Program-made: the position numbers and the translations under genes
Notes under the pieces: model-generated
Told to the model about the DNA's origin: nothing
Databases searched by the model: none
Seen by the model: only the letters and a program-made list of their open reading frames with translations
In this document: positions 22,039 to 31,837 of the stretch, one piece after another
Position numbering within the stretch: position 1 is the first letter of the stretch
Layout: each line of letters starts with the position of its first letter
Origin: Neovahlkampfia damariscottae
Taxonomy: Eukaryota > Heterolobosea > Selenaionea > Neovahlkampfiida > Neovahlkampfiidae
Assembly: GCA_016618085.1 (NCBI GenBank)
Contig: JABLTG010000031.1
Coordinates: forward strand, 1-64,000
DNA: 64,000 nucleotides
Reading direction: 5' to 3'

Positions 22039-23530
22039 TTAATTGGAGTAGAGTTCTTTTCCAACTTTGATCATTTTTTCAACATCAATTGTACCATATC
22101 CCACAGCAGCATTTGGTGATCCATTTGTACCACAAATATTGAATGATTGTCCTTTTGATGTTTTGAATAATACTGCATTTGTTTCTTCAATTTTTCTACT
22201 TAATTCTGGAACTGCTTCCCAAAGAACAGCAATAGCACCTGCAACAGTTGGGCATCTATAAAATGTTAATCAAGTATAAGTTTTTCTTACGCCATGGAAG
22301 TTCCAGATTTTGAAACATATGAATCAGATCTTCCAGAAGCTGAAACAATATTGGCACCTGGAGCTGCAAGTTCAGGTTTTGTTTGACCTGGAACAGGTCC
22401 CAATGAAGAAAATCTAGCAACTGAATCTTTACCTTTTTCCAAAGCACCAATTGTTAATTGATGTTTAAATTTAGCAATTTCTGAAATAGTGTTACATCTT
22501 GGACCTGAATTTCCAGCAGCATTTACAACATGTACTCCAGCATTCAATAAAGCATTGATACCTCTTTCTAATCCACAATTTGTGCATCCATATGAATGTG
22601 AAGAAATATGAGGTCTTAATTTAACTTGAGCATTTTTATCTTCCAAATCAGTAGGAGCAAGAAGCCATTGAAGACATTTGTGAACAGATGAAGTTGATGT
22701 TCTATGACAATGAATCCATTTTGCATGTGGAGCAACCCCAATTTTTCTGTTTGTTTTTCTTCCACCAGTAGCTGAACCTGTGCAACTATAAAAGATATTT
22801 AGATGATGAAATTTGATTTTACTGTGTTCCATGATCTCTCGTATCTATTGGTACTTTGCTTCTGAATAACGGGTCAAACCAATTGTAATTATGATCAAAT
22901 GATTCTTTTTTCTTTCCACGATATGAGTGAACAACACCAGGATGTTGATAACGAATTCCTGAATCTGAAAGACCAATAACAATACCTTTTCCTTTGTGTC
23001 CTTGTTTCCATGCTTTTTCAGCTTTTACCCATAACATATTTGGTTCAATAATTTTATCATTTGTTAAAGTTTCATTGAGAACAACTGATTTTTCCAAAGG
23101 ATCTTCACCAATGAATTTGTCTAAAAGAATTTCTGAAATATTTTCATTTTCTGAGAGAGCATCAATAGTTTTTTTATCAACATTTTCAATGGAGACAGAG
23201 TTTGAAACCCAGTAAGTCTTAAAAGCAAGTTTTTTGAAGTTTAAAAATTTGGTGAGCTTTTTTTGACTTCTTTCACTAATGTTCATCAACTAAAAAATTT
23301 TTAGTACATTTTGAATAAATTACTTCATCTACAATCATTTGAGCTTTTACATCAATGTCAATATTTTGTTTTCCTTGGTTAAATTTTTCATAATTTAATT
23401 CTTCTTTTAAAAGGACAAGTATGTTAACATTAGGTTGTTTTTTGAGTTCATTAGTGACTTCATAGTTCACTTTTGAAGCTACGATGTTGACAAATAAAAT
23501 AGTTAACACGAGAGAAATGACCACTTTCAT
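22039..23530 (-). CDS. Secreted subtilisin-like serine protease (S8)
   Basis: Exons 23324-23530, 22823-23289, 22291-22785 and 22039-22255 give 461 residues. A signal peptide (MKVVISLVLTILFVNIVAS) is followed by a propeptide-like region of about 120 residues. The catalytic triad is present: Asp in IGLSDSGIRYQHP, His in DHGTHCTGSATGG (restored only after splicing), and Ser in SGTSMACPTVAG (also across a splice junction). The oxyanion Asn lies in NAAGNSGP. The family Asp motif is normally DTG; here it is DSG. The enzyme should be an active endopeptidase that is secreted or lysosomal. Two of its three introns cut exactly through catalytic motifs, so an unspliced reading would miss the family. CCAAT lies at about 23551. 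Confidence 0.92.
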
Positions 23531-23606
23531 GTTGTTGTTTTTAGAGTCTTACAACCAATCAAAACTTTTGGAAGAATTTAAAATTGTTCGAAAATTTAAT
23601 TTACAT

Positions 23607-25475
23607 TCATATCAATTTTTCAACAACTTGTAATGATTTTTTATAAGAAATATAAGTACGAGCCATTATAAATCTTGAGTATGTATCTGACAGATTCATC
23701 TTTATTGCATCTTCAATAGATTCAAATAAATCAACATCTAAGTCTTTTGTTTCATTAATTTTATCTTTCAATCTTTTCACACGTTTGTAATCAATATTAA
23801 TTTCACATGGTGATTTAGATCCATTGAGGTATAAGTGAAAAATTTGACCAATTTTTTGAGCCTTTGTTTTTGGTTCTTTCTCCAATAAATTATAAGATGA
23901 AATCATTCCATCAACATTACAATGATCTGTATTTTCATCTTTTGATTTTTTTGCAATGATTTTATATTCTTTAATATCCAAAAATGATAAAAGATTCTCT
24001 TCACTCCATTCATTCTTTGCGAATTCTCTGAATAATTCCACGATAGTGTCATCCTGTAAATCAGAATTTAAAATATCTCTTGATATTGTTTTTCTATTTT
24101 TGAACAATCCCAAACAAGTTCTGATGAAAGTAACAAACAAAATGAATAAGCATTGATAAGTCAAAAAGTAATAATGAAAAATGTTCTCAAATACAGTATT
24201 AAATGTTTTGTACAATTTGGCATCTGATTTTACGTCTGTATTTTCATTTAAAACTCGAAAGATAAATGATAAAACAAGACAAATCAATGCAAAAAATGAG
24301 AATATTTGTTCAATTCTAAAAAAATAAACATCCTGTTCAATGAAGTTTAAAATTGATTTTTTTGTTTTAATGAAATAAACCAAATTAATTATAATATCAA
24401 CAAATAATAGAATTAACAAAACTACAAAACAAAATAATTTGATTCCGAAAAATGAATAACTGAAATAATCAATAGTTACACCAGGACATTGAAATATTGA
24501 AGTTGATAGAACAATAATATTCTGAGCTGATAATAACAAAAAAATAAAAATTGTCATAAAGATCGTAAAAACAGGTGAAACAATAAAATTAATCATTTGG
24601 ACTATTTTCAATGAGAATGATGAAATATTTTTCAATTTTGATTTTTGATTCAATAAATTGACAATAATAATATATCTGAAATATGTCCATGGCATTAAAA
24701 TACATGAAACCGTCACAAAATTTTCATAAAAGAAACTAAAAAAAATGCATGAATATCGTGATTCGAATTCAAAAGTAGAATATGATTTAACAGCTGATAA
24801 TACAGATCCAAGCTCTCCCAAGACAACAATAAGTGGTACACATCCTCTTGATTTCAATGGTTGACAATTGCAAAAAATAATTAAAATCAAAGCAATGAAA
24901 ATGAAAATACAAAATTCAATAATTATTAATGACCAGTGTAGATCTGATAAACGTAGTACAGAAACGATTTCACATTCTTCCGCCAGTTGTAAAAAATTTA
25001 CATCAAACATTGAAACTGAACTGTGGGTAGTTATTTTTGCAGGAGCATTAACTGTCTCTTCCATTACATAAATCCTTGAATATTCAAGTAATACTTCAGT
25101 ATCAACACGAAATGATATATGATAACCATCATCAAGTCTGAGAGACTCTCTAAGATCTCCTGTGTTTTTTATAAAACTGTTGGCGTTTTTGTATGTTCTT
25201 ATATTGTGATTTTTCAACTCTTTAAAAGTGTATGTGCCATTCATGTCTTTAAAAACTGAAAAAGCGAATCCAAAGTCACTCATATTCATTTTTGTAAAAA
25301 CGATATTGTACATTCCAGCAGTTGAAGAAACTCCTATTCCTACAGTTGTTTTGTTGGTCTCTGAATTTGATTTCCAAGTAATATAGTGATCTCCAAAAGC
25401 TTTACAACTCGATATGTCTCCAGCTATCACCTGAATAAACAATATCAAAGACAAATTGATGAGAGTTGATTTCAT
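23607..25475 (-). CDS. Seven-transmembrane receptor fused to an RGS domain
   Basis: A single exon of 622 residues. A signal peptide (LINLSLILFIQVIAG) precedes an ectodomain of about 160 residues. Its pattern TWKSNSETNKTTVGIGVSST and MNMSDFGFAFSVFKD is reminiscent of a DOMON-type beta sandwich (weak). About seven hydrophobic helices follow, including LIIIEFCIFIFIALILIIFC and FCFVVLLILLFVDIIINLVY. The C-terminus is an RGS domain: TIVELFREFAKNEWSEENLL, FLDIKEYKIIAK, then INETKDLDVDLFESIEDAIK and YSRFIMARTY. Such 7TM-RGS proteins pair a receptor-like sensor with G-alpha GTPase acceleration, as in plant RGS1 and several protist families. The ligand is unknown. No introns occur, unlike most neighbours. 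Confidence 0.85.
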   Translation of the reverse strand: MKSTLINLSLILFIQVIAGDISSCKAFGDHYITWKSNSETNKTTVGIGVSSTAGMYNIVFTKMNMSDFGFAFSVFKDMNGTYTFKELKNHNIRTYKNANSFIKNTGDLRESLRLDDGYHISFRVDTEVLLEYSRIYVMEETVNAPAKITTHSSVSMFDVNFLQLAEECEIVSVLRLSDLHWSLIIIEFCIFIFIALILIIFCNCQPLKSRGCVPLIVVLGELGSVLSAVKSYSTFEFESRYSCIFFSFFYENFVTVSCILMPWTYFRYIIIVNLLNQKSKLKNISSFSLKIVQMINFIVSPVFTIFMTIFIFLLLSAQNIIVLSTSIFQCPGVTIDYFSYSFFGIKLFCFVVLLILLFVDIIINLVYFIKTKKSILNFIEQDVYFFRIEQIFSFFALICLVLSFIFRVLNENTDVKSDAKLYKTFNTVFENIFHYYFLTYQCLFILFVTFIRTCLGLFKNRKTISRDILNSDLQDDTIVELFREFAKNEWSEENLLSFLDIKEYKIIAKKSKDENTDHCNVDGMISSYNLLEKEPKTKAQKIGQIFHLYLNGSKSPCEINIDYKRVKRLKDKINETKDLDVDLFESIEDAIKMNLSDTYSRFIMARTYISYKKSLQVVEKLI

Positions 25476-25538
25476 TGGTGAGATTTTTGACCAACCGTTG
25501 GACTTTATTTTGTCGCTTTTAGAATCCTTTCCAATTAT

Positions 25539-26327
25539 TTATTTTTTTTTTTTATCATCTTTTTTCTTATTGTCATCCTTTTGATCCCCTTTTTTATCAA
25601 CCTTGTTGTCATCCTTTTTTTGTTTTTTTTTAGGATTTATTTGTTCTTCAACACCTTCAAGTTCAACTTCTACTAAAGCAAGTTCTCTTTTTAAAGTTTC
25701 AAATTTTTCTGTCAATTCTTCTTTTTTTTTAATAAGATTTGGATCTACTTTTGCTTTTTTTTGTTGCTTTACTCTTAATTTTTTAAAATCATCCAAATAC
25801 TTTTGAAAAGCAATTTTGATTAATTCTGTTTTTTTTGTGAATTTTTCATCATACATTGCAGCAACTACACATTTTAAAGCAAGACAAATTCTAGTAACAT
25901 ATTGTTCGTGTGTTAGATTTGAAAGTCTTTTAAAATTGTTAAAATCTTTTAATTGAGGATAAGATTGGAACAATGGATCATTAATGTTAATTCCAATCTT
26001 TGAATAAATATCTACTACTTCCGTTAAGATATCTTTTAAATTTGCTGCTGTGAAACTGTTTTTTGCTCCTACTTTTTCAGATAATTTTTGATTCAAGATG
26101 GTATCAAAGAAATAGTGTAAAATATTGGACAAAATATTTTCTCTGGTATTTGTTTCAGTTTCTTTAGCATTAAATTTTTGTTGATAACTTTTGTTAACTC
26201 TTGAAACGAGGCTTTCTCTTTCTTCTTTTGTTTCAAATTTGAAGTTGATAATCATTTTCATCAACACATGATGAATTTCATAATAATTTAAGTTATGAAA
26301 GAGTTGGTCTGGTTTTTTAACACTCAT
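25539..26327 (-). CDS. Uncharacterised helical protein with Lys-rich tail
   Basis: A single exon of 262 residues starting MSVKKPDQLFHNLNYYEIHH. The ATG at 26327 was preferred over non-ATG readings further upstream because CCAAT/ATTGG lies at about 26353. The sequence is helical throughout, with LTHEQYVTRICLALKCVVAA in the middle and a coiled coil of about 40 residues (KKKEELTEKFETLKRELALV) near the end. The last 35 residues are almost entirely Lys and Asp. I do not recognise the family. The Asp/Lys tail would suit RNA or ribosome association, but that is inference. Confidence 0.6.
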   Translation of the reverse strand: MSVKKPDQLFHNLNYYEIHHVLMKMIINFKFETKEERESLVSRVNKSYQQKFNAKETETNTRENILSNILHYFFDTILNQKLSEKVGAKNSFTAANLKDILTEVVDIYSKIGININDPLFQSYPQLKDFNNFKRLSNLTHEQYVTRICLALKCVVAAMYDEKFTKKTELIKIAFQKYLDDFKKLRVKQQKKAKVDPNLIKKKEELTEKFETLKRELALVEVELEGVEEQINPKKKQKKDDNKVDKKGDQKDDNKKKDDKKKK

Positions 26328-26513
26328 ATGAGTTTTTTGTGAAATAAAGAAATCCAATTGGACAAAGGAAAAGGAAATTTTAAATTGCCCAATCAATGAA
26401 ATTCATTCTGTGTTGGTTTGATGTTGTTTCAGAAAAAAATCAAAAAATATTCACAAACTAGATACAAAGCTGATTTGTTGAATTCAACCAATCAGTATAA
26501 ACAATTTTTATTT

Positions 26514-26689
26514 TTGACCCAGACTAAAAATTTCAATTGCTGGATCAGGAGGCGTAGGAAAATCAGCAATGACAGTTAAAATTTTCTAAAACTAAACTCC
26601 AATTGATATAGATTCAATCGATTTCTCATGAATTCAGAGAAGGTTTTTATGATCCAACGATAGAAGATTCTTATCAAAAGCAACTTTTA
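26514..26689 (+). pseudogene. Ras GTPase, N-terminal half (disrupted)
   Basis: A Ras G1 loop is plain: KISIAGSGGVGKSAMT. After an intron of about 37 nt it continues to FREGFYDPTIEDSYQKQLL, the switch I effector loop. A perfect GTAAGT donor follows at 26690, but no matching downstream exon exists nearby. The start is damaged. An ancestral ATG ACC CAG ACT AAA ATT appears to have become TTG with one extra A, which puts the start out of frame. CCAAT is intact at 26489. The remainder of a Ras protein, from about residue 90 to the C-terminus, resumes 3.9 kb downstream at 30556 after mobile-element remnants. The switch II region (DTAGQ) is missing from both halves. Confidence 0.72.
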
Positions 26690-26918
26690 GTAAGTCTGGT
26701 TGCTTGACTCAGTGATTATCAACATGTTTGATGTTCGTTAATTCTCAAAATTTAATCTAAATTTAATTGATTTCACAGTTCAATGTTAAAATTTTATTTT
26801 AAAAATATTCTTTGTGGTCATAAAACATTCATTTTGAACCCAGTTTGTTGTATTTAATGTCCAACAAGGATACAGCCACATTCAAATATTTTTGACCAAT
26901 AGACTTGTTTCTGCTCAG

Positions 26919-27209
26919 ATGTTCAATTATCACAAAGGAACCGACGAAAAAACAAATAATTCATTTTTTTCATTTGTACAACAAAATTTCTTCAACTTGG
27001 TGAATCCAACAACAAATTTTCATGACGAACAGAAATACAATTATTTGGAAAAAGATTTTCATGTTCTTATCTATCAAATCATAAGACTTTGTTTTCATAT
27101 ACTTTTTATAATTTTAGTATATTACTTTATGAAACTATGGACACCACTTAGCACACTTTATTTTGGATTTATTTTTATGTTCGTTTTGGAAATACTACAA
27201 TCAATTTGA
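26919..27209 (+). CDS. Small two-helix membrane protein, uncharacterised
   Basis: An ATG at 26919 lies 23 bp downstream of a CCAAT box (26896), as in real genes here. It encodes MFNYHKGTDEKTNNSFFSFV and two hydrophobic helices: LIYQIIRLCFHILFIILVYY and LWTPLSTLYFGFIFMFVLEI. The frame stops at 27209. The adjoining frame seems to continue it (WKYYNQFEEYYTYCSMFMIN), so a frameshift near 27190 may have truncated a longer protein. No family is recognised. It sits inside the region that separates the two Ras halves, so it may be cargo or a passenger of a mobile element. Confidence 0.4.
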   Translation: MFNYHKGTDEKTNNSFFSFVQQNFFNLVNPTTNFHDEQKYNYLEKDFHVLIYQIIRLCFHILFIILVYYFMKLWTPLSTLYFGFIFMFVLEILQSI

Positions 27210-27779
27210 AGAATATTATACATACTGTTCAATGTTCATGATCAACAGAGAAGAAAACCGAGATTCAAAAAATATAACTCCTTTGCCAAAAGAAAAAATT
27301 AAAGAAAAAAAGAAAATATGGAAAGAAAGAAAAGAAACAAACAAAAAGATTCATTTAAAAAATAAAAAAGAATACGAAATGCAAAGAGAAAATATCTTGA
27401 AAACAAACAAAGGACAATTTATAGCATTTTCAAATGGAAAAAATCTTAAAAATATCAGATTCTCAAGATGAAGTATTCAAATATATTGACATTGATCCCA
27501 CTGTATATGTGACACAGATCGGAAATGAAGATGTAAAACCATCACTGGAAAACATACTTTTAACAGGTGACATTTATACTGAAAAAAACGGCAGCTTCAC
27601 ATGCTTTCCTGAAAGTAACAAAGGAAGATAAAAGACTTGAAGGAATTAATCTTTTGGGATCTCCGTTTCTGAGAGAAACTGGATTTTTTCTTCCTGATGA
27701 AAATGATAAATACAAAATTAAAATTCAATATGGGAATGTTGTCAGTAAAAAAACAGCTAATAAAATCCAATATAAATAA
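27210..27779 (+). pseudogene. Frameshifted gene, possible retropepsin-like
   Basis: Reading across three frames gives one plausible protein: a Lys-rich helix (KEKKKIWKERKETNKKIHLK), then EYEMQRENILKTNKGQFIAF and SNGK. After a one-base shift near 27440 it reads ILKISDSQDEVFKYIDIDPT, then VYVTQIGNED. After another shift near 27590 it reads KRLEGINLLGSPFLRETGFF. The last block resembles the LLG..F....G strand of retropepsin-like aspartic proteases, but no D-T/S-G catalytic triad is visible, so the assignment is weak. Its place in a transposon-rich zone is consistent. It is certainly not intact. Confidence 0.35.
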
Positions 27780-27854
27780 AGATTTAAGAATTGATTAAAG
27801 TAAATGGATTTGATAGAAATTAAGATTTAACAAATATAGCAATGGAACAAAACC

Positions 27855-28130
27855 ATGATACGAATAAATGCCAAAAACAGAATTATTCATGAAAATTTCT
27901 ATGGAAGAATGGAGAAATTGTTCAAGATTATGGAAGGAAAATTCAAATGGGATGAAGAATCTTATTCTACTGTTTTCAAAGTCTGTGCTGCTCTTACGAA
28001 TTACCACATTATGAAATTTCCACTTAGAAATGAAGATGGGATTTACTACAAAGTAGTTTTAAAGAATTACGCTGATGAACAATTGGAAAAGAAAAGAAAA
28101 CAACAAGAGAAAAATAATTTGTTATTTTGA
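27855..28130 (+). mobile_element. DDE transposase C-terminal remnant
   Basis: The frame encodes RINAKNRIIHENFYGRMEKL, then FKIMEGKFKWDEESYSTVFK and VCAALTNYHI. This is the ending typical of DDE_Tnp_4/Harbinger-type transposases: an R.R.E..FGR(L/M)K..F helix carrying the last catalytic Glu (ENFYGR), then a C..L.N..I segment. The preceding catalytic Asp residues are not found upstream, so only the terminal third survives. It ends with a Lys/Gln-rich tail. It lies between the Ras halves and 400 bp left of the inverted-repeat element, and may belong to a separate insertion. Confidence 0.55.
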
Positions 28131-28294
28131 ATACCCAATTCCTTTTCCAAACTCCATTCATGATACTGAGTCAGGTCTTTCCATTGGAGTGCTCCGTGAT
28201 ACACAGAGTCCATACCCCAGACTCTTCTAAATGAATACATCTTCTCTTCTTTCCCTTCCGCAGTCGGTTTCAATTGGTAATAAATGGATGACAT
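28067..28294 (-). CDS. Short ORF opposite the transposase end, doubtful
   Basis: An ATG at 28294 opens MSSIYYQLKPTAEGKEEKMY followed by SFRRVWGMDSVYHGALQWKD. This amino-acid mix is diverse and looks protein-like for about 55 residues, until it runs antisense into the transposase remnant. No CCAAT box lies upstream and no family is recognised. It may be a fragment of a host gene captured or interrupted by the insertions. Confidence 0.25.
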   Translation of the reverse strand: MSSIYYQLKPTAEGKEEKMYSFRRVWGMDSVYHGALQWKDLTQYHEWSLEKELGIQNNKLFFSCCFLFFSNCSSA

Positions 28295-28534
28295 TCGACG
28301 TAGCTTCCTAAGTAGTAAGTGGTAAAATTTATGATTTGGAAATATTGGATACAGGTTTTATCGATTTTGTTTAAAATTTCTCAAAAGTCGGTCAAGAAGA
28401 GTTTAGTTCTTTGAGAGAAGTTTAAAGGATCCTCTGAAGGTTTTGAGTCACTTTTACCTAAATTATTTTAGGATTTATTTTGGTTTTTGATATTACAAAT
28501 CAAGAGACTTTTGATGACTTTGTTTGATTCCCAC

Positions 28535-28557
28535 GTGAAAAAATTGACGGATTTTTA
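28535..28557 (+). repeat. Left terminal inverted repeat
   Basis: This 23-nt block starts GTGAAAAAATTGACGG. Its exact reverse complement lies at 30522-30544. Homology seems to extend a few bases outward (CCCAC against CCAA). Confidence 0.75.
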
Positions 28558-28830
28558 GTGGAAAAAGTGGATTTTACTGGAATTTTTATTGTTGATTTGG
28601 CAAAAATTTGAAAGTCAATTTTTCTGAAAACCATGTTTGAAAGCAAAACTCCTTCATCTTCTTTAGATTGTAAATCCATGTGAACTCGGTCTGTTTGAAC
28701 TTCAAGCAACTCTTTGAAAAATTCTTATAAGGTTTTCTGCTGAATGAGTGATGCTTTTTTGAATATGAACTGGTAAATTATGAATACAACTGGAAGCAAT
28801 AATCGCTCTTTCAATTGAAACTCTTTGCTT

Positions 28831-29324
28831 TCAAAAATGTTCCATTGATTCTTGATAATGGCTTTTGAAAACATGTTTCATGTATAATTCTTCATGAGTA
28901 TACTTAAAGTGCCGATGAGCAATATCCTTTTGAAAATCTGTGCTTAAATTAATTTCCAACATCGTTTTTCTTTTGCGTTTGAGTGCAACTTGTTGTGATG
29001 GTGCATATTCGCTTGGAATTTGGTTTTTTTTTTTTTTTGAATCATCGGATCTCCAGTTGTGATCATTGGATTTTCTTTTGTTTCTTTGTTGAAATTTTTT
29101 TTGCTTTTTTTTGTTTGCTTCTTTTTCTTGTTCTTGAAAATCCATTTGAAAATATTCTCCTTTTTCTGTTTCACTTCTTGCTCTTTTTTTTGATGGTTTT
29201 TTAACTTCAACTTCAAGGTTCTTTTGTTTGCGAAATTCAATTAATCTTGAAATTTAAATAATGCATCTTTATTTCCAGTGGTAGACAATTGATAATTTTT
29301 TAAAACCTCTTTGAGTTGTTTACA
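28831..29324 (-). pseudogene. Decayed SAP-motif / Lys-rich ORF of the element
   Basis: The minus strand from 29324 reads CKQLKEVLKNYQLSTTGNKD, the helix-turn-helix spacing of a SAP DNA-binding motif. A frameshift then leads to RLIEFRKQKN, which completes the motif, and a strongly basic stretch (KKKQKKFQQRNKRKSNDHNW) follows. Continuing fragments to about 28510 include LLEVQTDRVHMDLQSKED. At least two frameshifts and several stops break it. A nuclear DNA-binding protein of a transposon is a reasonable inference. No catalytic residues are identified. Confidence 0.4.
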
Positions 29325-30521
29325 TGTTTTTTTTGATTTCTTTGAAACATTTCTTTGAAATATAAATGGTCGATGAAACTCACTTGTTACACCTGAACAA
29401 CAAAAGCTTCAAAAACTTTGGACATTCTCTTGTCAGCAACTTGTTTTTTTTTGAAACAATTTGATTGGAAACTGTTACAAATCTTAGAGTTTCTCTGTGG
29501 TTAACTTCAGTTTTCTTTGAAGGTAAAAATCGTCCAATAAAATCACAAAGTGATTTTATTCAAAACCACAGATTTCCGATTTCTGAGTGAATGACATATT
29601 CAAGAGATGGAACATTTTTTTTAAAGATATTTCTTGAAGTTGATTGGATAAAGTATCGACTGTTTCCATTGGTTTTTCACTCCGAAATGTCAAATGGAAA
29701 TTTGAATATTCACACATTGTGTGGTTGGACCGAAAATTCGGAATTTGGTTATTTTTAGTTCTCAGAAGACTATAAATACAAGTGAATTTTAACAGATAAA
29801 ACAGATAAAATAAATCTTTTCAATTTGGAAGAGATTCCCATATTTTATTACGACAGTCACAAATTCGTCACAGAAACTTGTGTTGATGCATTTGATTTTT
29901 ACAGAAAGCTCCACAATTTCAACAAATGATCATCAAAAAAAGAAAGGTTTCACCGTTGACACTGAAGAACTTCAAGTCTACCACAAAGAATGAAATGAAC
30001 TTAATTAAATTTTTTAGAAAACAAAAAACAAGTAAAAGAAAAAAATTTTTAAAAATTTAAGTACCAAAACTTCAATGTAAAAGAGCCATTGTTTCATCAT
30101 GCCACAAAAGAATTCGGTTCAAGTTATTAAGATGTGTTGTTGATTGACGTATTTTCCTGCAACTGCAGACGAATTATTTTGAAGAATTTGATGGACAATA
30201 ATAAGTAAATTCGATTGAATGATCTAAATATTTTGAAAAGAAATATCTCAACATAAGAAAATGAAACACAATCAAAGAAGACTCGATCTGGTTGCTTTTT
30301 TATTTATTTGGAAAGAAACAAATTAAAATGGATCACAATTACAAGGCAACGTTGAACAAATATTGCTATTTTTCTCATGAATATCAACTGCGATTTGGAT
30401 ACAGTTGAAAGAAAAATTCAAGTGGAAATTGAAAAAATTACCAGATTTTAAGTGTGGAAAACCAGTTTTTTAGCGGAAATTTTAGCGTCAAAAATGTCGA
30501 TTTTTCCAATAACAATTCCTT

Positions 30522-30544
30522 TAAAAATCCGTCAATTTTTTCAC
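30522..30544 (-). repeat. Right terminal inverted repeat
   Basis: Exact reverse complement of 28535-28557, 23 nt with no mismatch, ending TTTTTTCAC. Ras coding sequence resumes about 12 bp further right. Confidence 0.75.
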
Positions 30545-30555
30545 TTGGATTAATT

Positions 30556-30951
30556 TTAAGTTAATTTTTCAACAATTGTTGGAACAAATTGAAAGGATAA
30601 AAGACACAGATCAATTTCCATTTGTGTTAGTTGGTTAACATAAAATCAAATACTAATTGTAAAAGCGAATAAATGTGAGATTCCAAAAGAGAAACGTGGA
30701 AATAAAGCAGTTGATAAAAGTCTTGCTCAAAAATTGACTTATTGTTATGGTGCTCATTATTTCGAAACAAGTGCAAAAGAGAGGATAAATATAGGTACTT
30801 AAACTTTTTTTCTAAAAGAAAAGATGAATGTTTCCTCAAAGTGTGTGAAATGGTAGTGAAAAAAAAAACTGAAAAGACTAAAAAACCGTTAAAGAAACAA
30901 ATAAGTTTTAAATCAGTTTCTACTTCAGAGGATGTTGAAATAAACATTTAA
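30556..30951 (+). pseudogene. Ras GTPase, C-terminal half (orphaned)
   Basis: The sequence reads FQQLLEQIERIKDTDQFPFV, then (after a GT-AG intron near 30629) LVANKCEIPKEKRGN, a G4 NKxD-type motif written NKCE. It continues YGAHYFETSAKERINI, the G5 SAK loop, then another intron and DECFLKVCEMVVKKK, the closing Ras helix. It ends SEDVEINI without a CAAX cysteine. Splice sites and frame are intact, unlike the N-terminal half at 26514. Everything upstream of residue about 90 is missing here. The two halves together lack switch II, so the gene cannot make a working GTPase even if joined. Confidence 0.72.
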
Positions 30952-30979
30952 AATAATCAATCTTCTTCAACCAATCGAA

Positions 30980-31784
30980 ATGTCAGCAAAAAAAAAAACC
31001 AAAGAAACAACGAACGTTTTTAGCATTCCTGTATTTGGTGCCGAAAAAGTTGGAAAATCGGCTGTATCACTCAGATACGCGAAAGATCAGTTTAAATCTC
31101 TGATCAGTAAAAAAAAATTAAAAAAATTAAAAATTTTCCAAGTGCCAACAATAGAGGAGAAATGTATCACCGAAAAAAAATTATTCATAAAATTTTTTCA
31201 TAGATACAAAAGCATTTGTTGTAGAATCTGTTGCATATCGAGTAAATATAATAGATACTTCAAGTTCGGACGAATTCAAGGTTTTTCTTCACTTTTCTTA
31301 AAATATTATTAATATAGAGCTTGCGACCAAATTATATCAAAAATGTATGTTTGTATTGTTAATTAATATTTTTATTCAGAGCGACACTTTTTATATCGTA
31401 TTTGATTTATGCTTGAAATCTTCATTTGACAAAGTTGATTCCTTTTATGATTTGATAAAAGAAATCAAAAAAGATGAACCTTTTACATGTGTTTTAATCG
31501 GAAATAAGTGTGAAATTTCTTTAACAGAAAGAGGTGATTCATGTGTTTCCAATTTTGATATTATAAAAAAAGCTGAAAAAATGAAAGCAAATTATTTTGA
31601 TGTTTCAGCAAAACAGGACATAAATATACAAAAATCATTTGAAAATTTAGTTTTTTCTCAATATTCAAAAAGAATAACAACTACAACAAAGAAAAAACCA
31701 CTTTTGAGTATTTTCAAATCAACAGTCTCTGAAGATGAACAACCTGTTTATATATCAAAGAATTTTTATTCTCAAGATGAATAA
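30980..31784 (+). CDS. Divergent Ras-like protein lacking switch II motif
   Basis: Five short exons join to a Ras-fold protein. The start MSAKKKTKETTNVFSIPVFG leads to GAEKVGKSAV (P-loop GxxxxGKS kept). MPTIEEKYTKAFVVES is the switch I region. NIIDTSSSDEFKSL stands where Ras has LDTAGQEEY: both the invariant Gly and the catalytic Gln are gone. FTCVLIGNKCEI and YFDVSAK keep the G4 and G5 loops. The tail ends SKNFYSQDE with no CAAX box. It could bind nucleotide but would be expected to lack normal hydrolysis and membrane anchoring. It lies right after the broken Ras C-terminal half and resembles it around NKCEI, suggesting tandem paralogy. Confidence 0.75.
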
Positions 31785-31837
31785 ATTTATTTATAGTGTA
31801 TTTTTTTGCATTAACCAATCAATTCTTTTGTAGAAGG

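Larger units (their letters stand above)
28535..30544. mobile_element. 2.0-kb DNA element with 23-bp terminal inverted repeats
   Basis: Two exact 23-bp inverted repeats bound a 2,010-bp segment. Its only coding trace is on the minus strand: a SAP-like motif followed by a basic region, both decayed. The right repeat ends about 12 bp before the Ras coding sequence resumes at 30556, placing the insertion inside that gene. Flanking target-site duplication is unclear: TTGATT on the left compares with TTGGATTA on the right. The sequence between 29340 and 30520 holds no reading frame longer than a few dozen codons in any frame that I can support. The absence of an intact transposase makes it a dead or non-autonomous copy. 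Confidence 0.6.
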
